The notes beneath the pieces are model-generated. The model worked only from the letters and a program-made list of their open reading frames with translations, was not told where the DNA came from and did no database searches. 64,000 bases of DNA from Paractinoplanes polyasparticus (GTDB lineage: Bacteria > Actinomycetota > Actinomycetes > Mycobacteriales > Micromonosporaceae). Position numbers and translations under genes: made by a program. Position 1 is the first letter of the stretch; each line of letters begins with the position of its first letter. This document shows, piece by piece, positions 9,409 to 17,436 of this stretch. Location: contig NZ_JAHWFK010000008.1 in assembly GCF_019710575.1 (NCBI RefSeq), forward strand, positions 1-64,000. Direction: 5' to 3'.

Positions 9409-10575
9409 TCAGGAGGTCTTGATCTCCACGTCGGCCTTCGCGTCGCCGGAGCTGTCGAACTTGAACGCCCAGACCTTGATGAAGTTCGGGTCCAGCTCAC
9501 CGGTCTCGGTGAACTTGTACGTGTTCGCAATGCCCTTGTAGTTCACGGTCTTCAGGTAGTCGTTCAGCTTCGTCGTGGTGTTGTTACCCGCGTCGATGCC
9601 CTGAAGGAAGATGTTCGCGGCGTCGAACGCGACGTCCGAGTACGTGCCCGCGTCCTGGTTCCACTTCGCCTTGTAGTCGTTGACGAAGGTGCCACCCGCG
9701 GCCTCCGGCGGGGAACACGGGCAGGTCACGACCGTGCCGACCGCGGCCTGAACACCCGACGCCTTGGACAGGCCCGGGTCCTTCATGCCGTCGCCGCCCA
9801 GCAGCGTGCCCTTCCAACCAGCCGCCGTGAGCTGCTTACGGATGATGCCGGCGTTCGTGTAGTAGCCGCCGTAGAACAGCGCCGTGGCGCCGCTCGACTG
9901 CACCTTCTGCACCAGAGCCGAGAAGTCGGCCTGCTTGCCGTCACCCTCGGTCTTGTCGGTGGCCACGACCAGCGCGCCCAGCTTCGTCTTGACGACCTCG
10001 GCCAGACCGGCGCCGTACGCCGACTGGTCGTCCGCCACGAAGACCTTGGTGGCCTTCAGGTTGTCCTTGATGTACGCCGCAGCCGCCGGGCCCTGCGCGT
10101 CGTCGTTGGCGACCGCGCGGTGGAAGACCTTCCAGCCCTTCGACGACAGCGACACCCGCGTCGCCGACGGCGTGATCGTCGGGATGCCGGCCGACTCGAA
10201 GATCGGGTCAGCGGCCTCGGACTCGCCGGAGAACGGCGGGCCGACGATGCCGAGGATCTTCTTGTCCGCAACCAGGCTGCGAGCGACACCGGGCGCGACC
10301 GAAGCCTCACCCTGCGAGTCGAACTTCGCCACCTCGATACACGTGGAACCCTTGGACTTGTTGTACTGATCGATCGCCAGCTCGAAGCCCTGCTCGATGT
10401 TCACACCGAGGTTGGCGGCCGAGCCGGTCAGAGCGCCGAAGAACGCCAGCTTGTAGCCGCAGTTCCCCTCGCTCGCGGTGTCGTCGCTGCTAGAACCGCT
10501 ATTGCAAGCAGCGGCACCGGCGATGAGCCCGATGATGGCCACTCCGCCGATGGCTCGTGCGAGAACCTGCCTCAA
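9409..10575 (-). CDS. livK: branched-chain amino acid ABC transporter, substrate-binding lipoprotein
   Basis: Extracytoplasmic receptor of the Peripla_BP_6 (Leu/Ile/Val) family, 388 aa. I chose the TTG at 10575 because GGAGGAGGG sits 8 nt upstream. The frame is open to an ATG at 10605, but that would put the ribosome site inside the gene. The signal peptide is followed by the lipobox AAAC, so it is lipid-anchored. The mature part begins GYKLAFFGALTGSAANLG, typical of the family. It is the first gene of the liv set, with about 200 bp of upstream space for a promoter. Confidence 0.93.
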   Translation of the reverse strand: MRQVLARAIGGVAIIGLIAGAAACNSGSSSDDTASEGNCGYKLAFFGALTGSAANLGVNIEQGFELAIDQYNKSKGSTCIEVAKFDSQGEASVAPGVARSLVADKKILGIVGPPFSGESEAADPIFESAGIPTITPSATRVSLSSKGWKVFHRAVANDDAQGPAAAAYIKDNLKATKVFVADDQSAYGAGLAEVVKTKLGALVVATDKTEGDGKQADFSALVQKVQSSGATALFYGGYYTNAGIIRKQLTAAGWKGTLLGGDGMKDPGLSKASGVQAAVGTVVTCPCSPPEAAGGTFVNDYKAKWNQDAGTYSDVAFDAANIFLQGIDAGNNTTTKLNDYLKTVNYKGIANTYKFTETGELDPNFIKVWAFKFDSSGDAKADVEIKTS

Positions 10576-10652
10576 GGTTTGAACCCTCCTCCATACCGAA
10601 CCCACCGAGCCACTGACAGCCGATTGGCACTTGCTGTGCCGGCGACCACAAG

Positions 10653-10669
10653 CGCCCCGTTATGGGGCG
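10653..10669 (-). terminator. possible hairpin terminator of pdtaR
   Basis: CGCCCC and GGGGCG pair around the loop GTTAT, downstream of pdtaR and upstream of livK. No T-run follows in the minus direction, so it may instead be part of the livK leader. Confidence 0.35.
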
Positions 10670-10783
10670 GGACGTTATCCCAGGTTCGCGGCCTGCCAAA
10701 AGACTTCACTCGGGCTTTCACCGAACCGTTACGTCCGGTGACCTGATGGCTGGGGTCGGTGTTACAACAGGGCTACCGCAAGA

Positions 10784-11407
10784 TCAACTTGTGGCGGGTT
10801 GCGCGCCGTCCGCGTCCTGACCCTCCGCCAGGATCCGATCGGCCACCTCACGCATCGTCATCCGGTGATCCATCGCCGTGCGCTGAATCCACTTGAACGC
10901 CTGCGGCTCGGTCATCTGATACTTGGTCATCAGCTCGCCCTTGGCGCGCTCCACCGACTTGCGCGTCTCCAGCCGATCGGTCAGACCGGCGACCTCGGCC
11001 TCCAGAACGGCGATCTCCGAGTAGCGCGACAGGGCGATCTCGACCGCCGGCACCAGATCGGACTTCTGGAACGGCTTCACCAGGTACGCCATCGCGCCGG
11101 CCGCGCGGGCGCGCTCGACGAGGTCGCGCTGGCTGAACGCGGTCAGAATGACCACGGGCGCGATCCGGCCGCCGGCGATCCGCTCGGCCGCGGCCAGCCC
11201 ATCCATGATCGGCATCTTGATGTCGAGGATGACGAGGTCGGGGCGCAGCTCCTCGGCCAGGCGCACGGCGGTCTCCCCGTCGCCCGCCTCACCCACGACG
11301 TCGTAGCCCTCCTCGACGAGCATCTCGGCCAGGTCCAGACGGATGAGCGCCTCGTCCTCGGCGATCAACACCCGCTTGCGCTCGGCACCAGCCTGCGAGT
11401 CGGCCAC
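10784..11407 (-). CDS. pdtaR: ANTAR-domain response regulator (PdtaR type)
   Basis: Two-component response regulator that binds RNA to antiterminate transcription, 207 aa. The receiver domain spans about residues 12-125, with acidic pocket E17/D18, phospho-acceptor D62 (LDIKMPIMDG), the switch Thr in VVILTAFS and Lys in YLVKPFQ. The ANTAR domain lies at about residues 140-200 (ETRKSVERAKGELMTKYQM). It resembles Mycobacterium Rv1626. The partner histidine kinase PdtaS is not in the window, which is usual. ANTAR targets are typically tandem hexaloop hairpins in mRNA leaders; I did not recognise one here. Confidence 0.95.
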   Translation of the reverse strand: MADSQAGAERKRVLIAEDEALIRLDLAEMLVEEGYDVVGEAGDGETAVRLAEELRPDLVILDIKMPIMDGLAAAERIAGGRIAPVVILTAFSQRDLVERARAAGAMAYLVKPFQKSDLVPAVEIALSRYSEIAVLEAEVAGLTDRLETRKSVERAKGELMTKYQMTEPQAFKWIQRTAMDHRMTMREVADRILAEGQDADGAQPATS

Positions 11408-11533
11408 GGAACCCCTACCCCCAACGTTCCCGAAGTCGCGACACCCCGGTATGCGGGTGTCGCCGCCCTAAGCCTAGTGGGTACGCTGTCTCCTGCTTGG
11501 GTCAGCGTGACCTTGTCGCGACGAGCCAGGCAT

Positions 11534-11620
11534 GCCGGGGTGGCGCAATCGGCTGACGCGGATGACTCAAAATCATTTGTCCGAGAGGACATGCGGGTTC
11601 GAATCCCGTCCCCGGCACCA
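11534..11620 (+). tRNA. tRNA-Leu, anticodon CAA
   Basis: Cloverleaf readable by eye. The acceptor GCCGGGG (11534-11540) pairs with CCCCGGC (11610-11616). The anticodon stem GATGA/TCATT holds the loop CTCAAAA, giving anticodon CAA. A long variable arm (TTGTCCGAGAGGACA region) marks it as class II, and the T arm contains GGTTCGAATCC. The 3' CCA is encoded. It reads UUG codons. Confidence 0.96.
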
Positions 11621-11648
11621 CAGAAAACTGTCATACCTATGTTCGAAG

Positions 11649-12416
11649 ATGCAGGGTATGCATCCCCCTCACCTTCGCGACAAAGCATTGCAACTTCGTG
11701 CCCAAGGTGTTTCATTCGGTGAAATCTGTCGCCGGCTGGGCCTGTCCAAAAATACGGTCGGTCACTGGTTCTACGGTGACCGCGCCCGCCACCGGGCCGA
11801 ACTGGACGCGGAGCGGTCCCGGTGCCCTCGGTGCGACAAGCCTCCGCGGCCACCCGACGATCCACCGTCCTACGCCTACCTTCTCGGCCTCTATCTCGGC
11901 GACGGGCATATGGTGACCAGGGCCCGGGTACCGGTGCTGCGCGTCTTCTGCGCCGACGCGTGGCCGGGGCTGATCGACGAGTGCGCGGCCGCCATGACAA
12001 ATGTCCTCGCGCGACGCGTACAGCGCGTGCAGAAACAGGGCTGCGTCGGCGTCCAGAGTTACTCCAAGCACTGGCCCTGTCTGCTGCCTCAGCACGGACC
12101 CGGCCACAAGCACCACAGACCGATATTCCTGGCCGGCTGGCAACAACCGATCATCGATGAGCATCCGGGGTCACTTCTTCGCGGCCTGTTCCATTCCGAT
12201 GGGTGCCGCGTGACCAATCGGATAAGGCGTGGCGACAAGGCCTATGAATACCCGCGTTACAACTTCTCCAATGAGTCGGCCGACATCATGGGGCTCTGTC
12301 AGCAGTCGCTCGATCGGCTGAGCATCTCGTGGCGAATGTGCCGCCGGAACATGTTGTCGGTGGCGCGGCGGGAGGCGGTGGCTCGGCTGGACGAATTTGT
12401 CGGGCCCAAGTGGTGA
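11649..12416 (+). CDS. free-standing HTH / LAGLIDADG-endonuclease-like protein
   Basis: Protein of 255 aa starting 29 nt after the tRNA. An N-terminal helix-turn-helix (about residues 20-40, SFGEICRRLGLSKNTVGHWF) is followed by a CxxC pair (C59, C62) that could bind zinc. Two LAGLIDADG-type motifs follow: LLGLYLGDG (D85) and LLRGLFHSDG (D184). Both acidic residues needed for DNA cleavage are present. It is not inside an intron or intein. Such proteins are scattered in actinobacteria and may be homing endonucleases or, like WhiA, transcription factors of the same fold. ATG at 11649 chosen; ATG 11658 is equally possible. The ribosome site is weak, and transcription from the tRNA promoter is plausible. 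Confidence 0.8.
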   Translation: MQGMHPPHLRDKALQLRAQGVSFGEICRRLGLSKNTVGHWFYGDRARHRAELDAERSRCPRCDKPPRPPDDPPSYAYLLGLYLGDGHMVTRARVPVLRVFCADAWPGLIDECAAAMTNVLARRVQRVQKQGCVGVQSYSKHWPCLLPQHGPGHKHHRPIFLAGWQQPIIDEHPGSLLRGLFHSDGCRVTNRIRRGDKAYEYPRYNFSNESADIMGLCQQSLDRLSISWRMCRRNMLSVARREAVARLDEFVGPKW

Positions 12417-12469
12417 CCGTTCGCCCATGCGCCACGGCTACGAACGGGCACGACGGCTGACCGCTTTCT

Positions 12470-12504
12470 GTGACCGGCGCACCCCGGGCAGGTGCGCCGG
12501 TCAC
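12470..12504. terminator. bidirectional hairpin between convergent genes
   Basis: A perfect 14-bp inverted repeat (12470-12483 with 12491-12504) around a 7-nt loop, located between the plus-strand LAGLIDADG gene and the minus-strand membrane protein, whose stop codon lies inside it. No clear T-run on either side. Confidence 0.65.
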
Positions 12505-13406
12505 TCGTGGGGGTCACTTTGTGCTTCTGCGGTGGGGGTCGCGGCGACGCTCGGTGAGGCCGTTTGGTTCGCGGCGTTGGGGCGTGCTTTCCGGCCTTCG
12601 CCCGGGGTGCCGGTCGGCTTGCCGGTGTGGGTGGGCTTGGGCGGTTTCCTGGAGGGCGGCGCCGTGGGCGCGCGACCGGGCTGGGTCGGCCGGCCCGGTT
12701 CTCTGGTGGCTGCCGGGCCGGGTGTGGTCGGTACGCCGGACGGCTGCGGTTCGGCGGACGGCGGTTCCACCGACGGCGGAGCCGCTGGCGACGGTGCGGG
12801 CGAGGGGGCGTCCGGTGGCTGGGCCGAGGCGGATCGGTGCAGAGCGCGGCAGTACTCGTCGATGCCGTCCTCGCCACCGGCCGCCGCGCTGAGTTTGCGG
12901 CGGTCCTCGCGGCTGAGGGTCGGGGGCCCGCTCCAGGCCTGGCACCAGGTCAGCGCCGTGACGTCGAGGGAGGGGCGGGGCCCGGGCAGGGTCGGGGAGG
13001 GGGACGGTGTGACGGGGTTGCCTGTTCTCGGCGCAGGTACGCCCAGCGCCGAGAACAGGCGGTGCGCGCGCTGCTGGGCTTCCTGGGGCAGGTTGCCGGT
13101 GCGGGCGGCGACGCCGGTGCCGGCGAAAATGAGGAGAGCCAGACCGGCCGTGACAGGCACGAGCACGGCCCGGATTTTCGCCTTGGTGCGGTGTCGCCGG
13201 CTGCTTCGGGCAGCACGCCTGCGGTGGGCGACGAACGCGGCTACCACTTCTTTCTCGCCGGCCAGTTCCTCCGGGGTGGCGGGGGCGCGGGCGGCTTCGA
13301 GGAGGTCGGCGAGGCCGGGGTGACCGCTTTCGGCGATCGTGCCGTTCCCACCGTGCTTGTTGCGTCGCGTGCGCAGTGCACGGAGGAGAGCGTTCAGGGA
13401 GCGCAT
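12501..13406 (-). CDS. putative anti-sigma / sigma-associated membrane protein
   Basis: Single-pass membrane protein, 301 aa from the ATG at 13406, 4 nt after the sigma-factor stop; GAGAGGGGG lies 9 nt upstream. The cytoplasmic part (1-78) includes GLADLLEAARAPATPEELAG, a stretch I associate with partners of actinobacterial ECF sigma factors. One TM segment spans about 79-101. The outer part has two cysteines (C155, C186) that could form a disulfide, then a long Pro/Ser/Thr-rich tail (about 195-290) likely to span or contact the cell wall. No zinc-binding HxxxCxxC anti-sigma motif is present, so the anti-sigma role rests on gene context only. Confidence 0.78.
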   Translation of the reverse strand: MRSLNALLRALRTRRNKHGGNGTIAESGHPGLADLLEAARAPATPEELAGEKEVVAAFVAHRRRAARSSRRHRTKAKIRAVLVPVTAGLALLIFAGTGVAARTGNLPQEAQQRAHRLFSALGVPAPRTGNPVTPSPSPTLPGPRPSLDVTALTWCQAWSGPPTLSREDRRKLSAAAGGEDGIDEYCRALHRSASAQPPDAPSPAPSPAAPPSVEPPSAEPQPSGVPTTPGPAATREPGRPTQPGRAPTAPPSRKPPKPTHTGKPTGTPGEGRKARPNAANQTASPSVAATPTAEAQSDPHE

Positions 13407-13410
13407 CCTG

Positions 13411-13953
13411 TTACACCCCCTCTCTGGTGCGGATCTGGGGGTGGGTGGCCAGGCGGCGCAGACCACGCATGGTGGCGATGCGGACGGCGCCCGGTTTCTT
13501 GCCGAGGATGCCGGCGGTGGTGGCGACGTCGAGGCCGATGACGACGCGGAGCATGACGGCTTCGGCCTGGTCGGCCGGGAGGTCCGCGATCACGGCGAGG
13601 GCCCAGCTGGTGGCGGCGCCTTCGGCGGCTTCGGCGGCGGCGTCGGGCGCGTTCCGGGTGGGCGGGGTCGCGGTTTCCCGCGTACGGGATCGGCGCCGTT
13701 GTTCGTCGATGCCGCGGTGCCGGGCTATGCGGAAGAGCCAGCCCCGGAAGTTGTCGTGGTCGCCGTGGAATCGGTGCAGGTCACGGATGACGTGCAACCA
13801 GGTCTCACTGGCGGCGTCCTCGGCGTGGTCGCCGGCGACGACCCGCAGGTAGCGCAGCACTGAGGGGTGGTGGGTGCGCCACAGCAGCGCGAAGCCGGCG
13901 TCGTCGCCGTGCTGGGCGGCGCGCAGGGCGTCGGTCAGTTCGTCGTCGGGCAC
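13411..13953 (-). CDS. ECF-type RNA polymerase sigma factor
   Basis: Extracytoplasmic-function sigma factor, 180 aa. Region 2 (about residues 22-90) contains EDAASETWLHVIRDLHRF and FRGWLFRIARHRGIDEQRRR for core binding and -10 recognition. Region 4 (about 115-170) contains ADQAEAVMLRVVIGLDVA followed by an HTH (VATTAGILGKKPGAVRIATMRG). GTG start at 13953 with GGAG five nt upstream. It forms a two-gene operon with the membrane protein that follows. The regulon cannot be read from the window. Confidence 0.93.
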   Translation of the reverse strand: MPDDELTDALRAAQHGDDAGFALLWRTHHPSVLRYLRVVAGDHAEDAASETWLHVIRDLHRFHGDHDNFRGWLFRIARHRGIDEQRRRSRTRETATPPTRNAPDAAAEAAEGAATSWALAVIADLPADQAEAVMLRVVIGLDVATTAGILGKKPGAVRIATMRGLRRLATHPQIRTREGV

Positions 13954-14068
13954 GTCCGCTCCGGGGTTGGGGGCGGTGGTCTGGTACCCGGCTGTGAATC
14001 TGCCCGAACCTCGGGTTCGCCGGTCGGCTTGATGTTGTCATGGCAGGGACACGTTCGCTGGAGGCCTC

Positions 14069-14752
14069 ATGCTGTGGTCCGGTTCCTCACCCCTGTCCGT
14101 GATGCGGGAGAGCATGTGGGGTTTTCTGCTGTTCGCCGGGGTGGCGTGGCTCGCGGTCGGGTGGAGTGTCCTGCGGCTGGAGCCGGCCGACGTGGTGGCG
14201 GTGGCCGGTCCGGTGATTCTGTTCGCGGCCCTGTGCGAGGTGGTGCGGGCGCTGGCCGGGACGAGAACGTGGTGGATCAACGCGTCGATGGCGGTGTTGT
14301 TCGCGGCGACCGGCGTGGTGGTGCTGCTCGATCAGGATTCCACCTATGCGACGCCCGCCGCGCTGGTCGGGTGGTTCCTGCTGGTTCGGGGCGCGGTGGA
14401 TGTCGCGGTGGCCACGATGAATCGGGGTTCCGACCGTACGTGGGGACTGTTCGTCACCTTGGGCGTCGCGCAGGCCGCGCTGGGTTTCTATGCCGCCGGT
14501 CCGCTGGCCCGGGCGGCCGATCCGGTGATCGTGACGCTGGGCGCGCTCGGTGTGTTGCGGGCGATCGCCGATCTGGTCACCGGGTTGCGGTTGCGGGAGG
14601 TGGCGGCGGCCCGGACGGACGTGTTGCGGTTGTCGCCGGAGCGGGAGGCCGGGGTAGCCGGCTATTCGGCGGGGCTGGCGGACTACGATTCGCAGCCGCC
14701 GGCCCGCCACCGTGCGGAGACGATCGCGGAGACCGACGTGGTGGAACGCTAG
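14069..14752 (+). CDS. HdeD/DUF308-like membrane protein
   Basis: Membrane protein of 227 aa with about six hydrophobic helices, e.g. MWGFLLFAGVAWLAVGWSVL and WWINASMAVLFAATGVVVLL, arranged in pairs as in the DUF308 (HdeD) family. A soluble, charged C-terminal tail (about 185-227) follows. ATG at 14069 has GGAGG four nt upstream. It is divergent from the sigma-factor operon and is a plausible regulon member. Function unknown; HdeD is linked to acid resistance in E. coli, which need not apply here. Confidence 0.82.
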   Translation: MLWSGSSPLSVMRESMWGFLLFAGVAWLAVGWSVLRLEPADVVAVAGPVILFAALCEVVRALAGTRTWWINASMAVLFAATGVVVLLDQDSTYATPAALVGWFLLVRGAVDVAVATMNRGSDRTWGLFVTLGVAQAALGFYAAGPLARAADPVIVTLGALGVLRAIADLVTGLRLREVAAARTDVLRLSPEREAGVAGYSAGLADYDSQPPARHRAETIAETDVVER

Positions 14753-14800
14753 GGCTTGATCTCCCCTGCCCCGTCGGGCCGGGATCCGCTGTCGGTCAGT

Positions 14801-14839
14801 CGCCGGGCCGGGATCCCGGGCCCGGCGGGGCCTTTATTT
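14801..14839 (+). terminator. hairpin terminator after the DUF308 gene
   Basis: CGCCGGGCC (14801-14809) pairs with GGCCCGGCG (14819-14827), with a further CCGGGATCCCGG palindrome inside, followed by GGGCCTTTATTT. It overlaps the end of tesB on the other strand. Confidence 0.75.
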
Positions 14840-15718
14840 GCGCTCGCCGACCCGCCGGAGCAGGCCTTCCTGGACGGCGCTGGCGATGTGCCGGCCGTCC
14901 TCGGTGTACATGCGGCCGCTGGCCAGGCCGCGGCTGCCGCTGGCGGACGGGCTGGTGCAGTCGTACAGGAACCAGTCGTCGGCCCGGAACGGCCGGTGGA
15001 ACCAGAGGGCGTGGTCGAGGCTGGCGCCGATGACGCCGCCGGGCCCCCAGCTCTCGCCGTGGACGGACAGGACCGAGTCGAGCAGGGACAGGTCGCTCGC
15101 GTAGGTCAGGGCGCAGGCGTGGATGAGCGGGTCGTCGGGCAGCGTGCCGTTGACGCGCATCCAGACGCGCTGCTGGTCGCTGGCGTTGCGGTCGCCCGGC
15201 GGCACCCAGCCGGGGTCGTTGACATAGCGGACGTCGACGGCGCGCGGCGCGGCGTTGAAGGCGGCCCGCCGGCTGGGGTATCTGCGCACCCAGTCGGCCA
15301 TGGTCTGCACCTCGTCGGGCCCGGGGACGCCTTCGGGGGCCGGGGTGTGGTGGTCGAGGCCGACCTCGAGGACCTGGAACGAGGCCGACATGAAGAAGAT
15401 CGTCTTGCCGTGCTGCTGGGCGGTGGACCGGCGCACCGAGAAGGAGCGTCCGTCGCGGATGGTCTCGACGGAGAACTGGATGGGCTCGGTCGGGTCGCCC
15501 GGTCGTACGAAGTAGCCGTGCAGAGAGTGGACGAGCCGTTCCGGATCGACGGTGCGGCCGGCGGCGACCAGGGCCTGACCGGCGACCTGGCCGCCGAAGA
15601 CGCGCTGGGCGCCGGTCTGCGGGCTCTCCCCCACGAAGGTCGCCGGGTCCAGCTGCTTGAGGTCGAGGACCTCGAGCAGCTGGTCGACGGCGGCTTGCCC
15701 GCTGAGGGGCTCGGTCAC
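14834..15718 (-). CDS. tesB: acyl-CoA thioesterase II
   Basis: Hydrolyses medium- and long-chain acyl-CoA to free fatty acid and CoA; 294 aa, double hot-dog fold. The N-terminal hot dog holds RVFGGQVAGQALVAAGRTV. The C-terminal one holds the catalytic neighbourhood YASDLSLLDS (Asp), ASLDHALWFHRP (Thr/His region) and SAVQEGLLRR (Gln), matching the Asp/Thr/Gln set of E. coli TesB in position. GTG start at 15718 overlaps the pyk stop by 4 nt (GTGA), so it is co-translated with pyruvate kinase. The frame stays open upstream inside pyk, but that part is not homologous. Confidence 0.93.
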   Translation of the reverse strand: MTEPLSGQAAVDQLLEVLDLKQLDPATFVGESPQTGAQRVFGGQVAGQALVAAGRTVDPERLVHSLHGYFVRPGDPTEPIQFSVETIRDGRSFSVRRSTAQQHGKTIFFMSASFQVLEVGLDHHTPAPEGVPGPDEVQTMADWVRRYPSRRAAFNAAPRAVDVRYVNDPGWVPPGDRNASDQQRVWMRVNGTLPDDPLIHACALTYASDLSLLDSVLSVHGESWGPGGVIGASLDHALWFHRPFRADDWFLYDCTSPSASGSRGLASGRMYTEDGRHIASAVQEGLLRRVGERK

Positions 15719-17154
15719 AGCGAGGCGGGGTCGACGAGGTCGCCGAGCCGGTGCACGCGCAGGGTGTTGGTGGAGCCGGGCGCGTTGGGCGGGGAGCCGG
15801 CCACGACGACGACGTAGTCGCCGGGCTTGGCCAGGCCGAGGCCGAGCATCTTGGCGTCGACCTGACGGAACATGTCGTCGGTGTGCTGGACGAAGTCGGT
15901 CAGGAACGTTTCGACGCCCCAGGCGACGGCGAGCTGGTTGCGTACCTCGGGAACCGGGGTGAACGCGTAGAGCGGGAGCTCGCAGTGCAGGCGGGACAGC
16001 CGGCGCACGGTGTCGCCGGTCTGCGAGAACGCGACGAGAGCCTTGGCGCCGATGTTGCGCGCGATCTGCGACGCCGCGACGGTGAGAGCGCCGCCGTGGG
16101 TGCGCGGGTCGTGCTGCAGCCGCGGCACCGGGATGGAACCGCCCTCGGTGGTGCTGACGATCTTGGCCATGGTGCTGACGGTGAGCACCGGGTACTTGCC
16201 GACCGAGGTCTCGCCGGACAGCATCACGGCGTCGGTGCCGTCGAGCACGGCGTTGGCGACGTCGGACGCCTCGGCGCGGGTCGGCCGCGAGTTCTCGATC
16301 ATCGAGTCGAGCATCTGGGTGGCCACGATGACCGGCTTGGCGTTCTCGCGGCACAACTGCACGGCGCGCTTCTGCACCAGCGGCACCTGGTCGAGCGGGA
16401 GCTCGACGCCGAGGTCGCCGCGGGCCACCATGACACCGTCGAACGCGAGGACGATCGCCTCGAGGTGCTCGACCGCCTCGGGCTTCTCGACCTTGGCGAT
16501 GACCGGGACGATCCGGCCCTCCTCGGCCATGATCTCGTGGACGAGCTTGATGTCGTCGGGCGAGCGCACGAAGGACAGGGCGATGATGTCGCAGCCCAGC
16601 CCGAGGGCGAAGCGCAGGTCTTCGGCGTCCTTCTCGCTGAGCGCGGGAACGCTGACGGCGACGTTGGGCAGCGAGACACCCTTGTTGTTGCTGACCGGCC
16701 CGCCCTCGACGACGAGGCAGCGGATGTCGGTGTGGTTGTCGACGGCGGTGACCTCGACGGCGACCTTGCCGTCGTCGATGAGCAGGCGATCGCCGGGCTT
16801 CACCTCCTGCGGCAGCTTGGTGTAGGTGCAGGAGACCCGCTCGCGGGTGCCGAGGATGTCGTCGCTGGTGATGGTGACCAGGTCGCCGGTGTTCCACACG
16901 TGCGGCCCGTCGGCGAACTTGCCGAGGCGGATCTTCGGCCCCTGCAGGTCGGCGAGGACGGCGACGGCCCGATCGGCCTGCTCACTGGTGGAGCGCACGA
17001 GATGGTACATCTTCTCGTGGTCCTCGTGGCTGCCGTGGCTGAAGTTCAGGCGGGCCACGTCCATGCCGGCCTCGACGAGCCCGAGCATGCGCTCGGGGGA
17101 GGCGGTCGCGGGCCCCATGGTGCAGACAATCTTTACGCGGCGTGTCACGGCCAT
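15715..17154 (-). CDS. pyk: pyruvate kinase
   Basis: Converts phosphoenolpyruvate and ADP to pyruvate and ATP; 479 aa, full length. It starts RRVKIVCTMGPATASPERM, with substrate-binding DVARLNFSHGSHEDH. The catalytic Lys and metal ligands lie in VIAKVEKPEAVEHLEAI, with VARGDLGVELP and the MLSGETSVGKYPV loop. A B-domain (about 70-170) and a C-terminal regulatory domain are present. It heads a two-gene unit with tesB. Confidence 0.97.
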   Translation of the reverse strand: MAVTRRVKIVCTMGPATASPERMLGLVEAGMDVARLNFSHGSHEDHEKMYHLVRSTSEQADRAVAVLADLQGPKIRLGKFADGPHVWNTGDLVTITSDDILGTRERVSCTYTKLPQEVKPGDRLLIDDGKVAVEVTAVDNHTDIRCLVVEGGPVSNNKGVSLPNVAVSVPALSEKDAEDLRFALGLGCDIIALSFVRSPDDIKLVHEIMAEEGRIVPVIAKVEKPEAVEHLEAIVLAFDGVMVARGDLGVELPLDQVPLVQKRAVQLCRENAKPVIVATQMLDSMIENSRPTRAEASDVANAVLDGTDAVMLSGETSVGKYPVLTVSTMAKIVSTTEGGSIPVPRLQHDPRTHGGALTVAASQIARNIGAKALVAFSQTGDTVRRLSRLHCELPLYAFTPVPEVRNQLAVAWGVETFLTDFVQHTDDMFRQVDAKMLGLGLAKPGDYVVVVAGSPPNAPGSTNTLRVHRLGDLVDPASL

Positions 17155-17396
17155 CAGGCTAGTCTCTCTTCTTCATCGGCCAGGCGGCCGACCCCCGTCA
17201 TAGGGGTGAACTGCGTCTGTCGGGCGACGGCGAGGCTGCCTGGGCTCCCTCAGCAAGAACCGGCGCGCTGCGCTGTGACCTGGCGGGCTTCAACGACCGC
17301 GCCCCCAGCTTATCGGCCCGCCCGCGCGGGCTTCGCCCAACGCCCTGCCGTACCCCTGTCCCCCGTTCGGCCATCGCCCACGAGCAATACGACAAC

Positions 17397-17402
17397 TACA
17401 GT
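17397..17402 (+). promoter_or_regulatory. candidate -10 element of the HD-Hsp90 cassette
   Basis: TACAGT lies 40 nt before the GTG start of the cassette, matching the actinobacterial TANNNT -10 pattern. No convincing -35 is visible, so the call is tentative. The rest of 17155-17436 holds the pyk promoter side and nothing else I recognise. Confidence 0.35.
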
Positions 17403-17436
17403 CCGTATCGCCGTGTTCATGCCCGGAAGGAGTGTC

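Noticed and set aside
11534..11620. tRNA-Leu as an attachment site of an integrated element
   Set aside because: No integrase nearby and no repeated tRNA 3' end was seen downstream.
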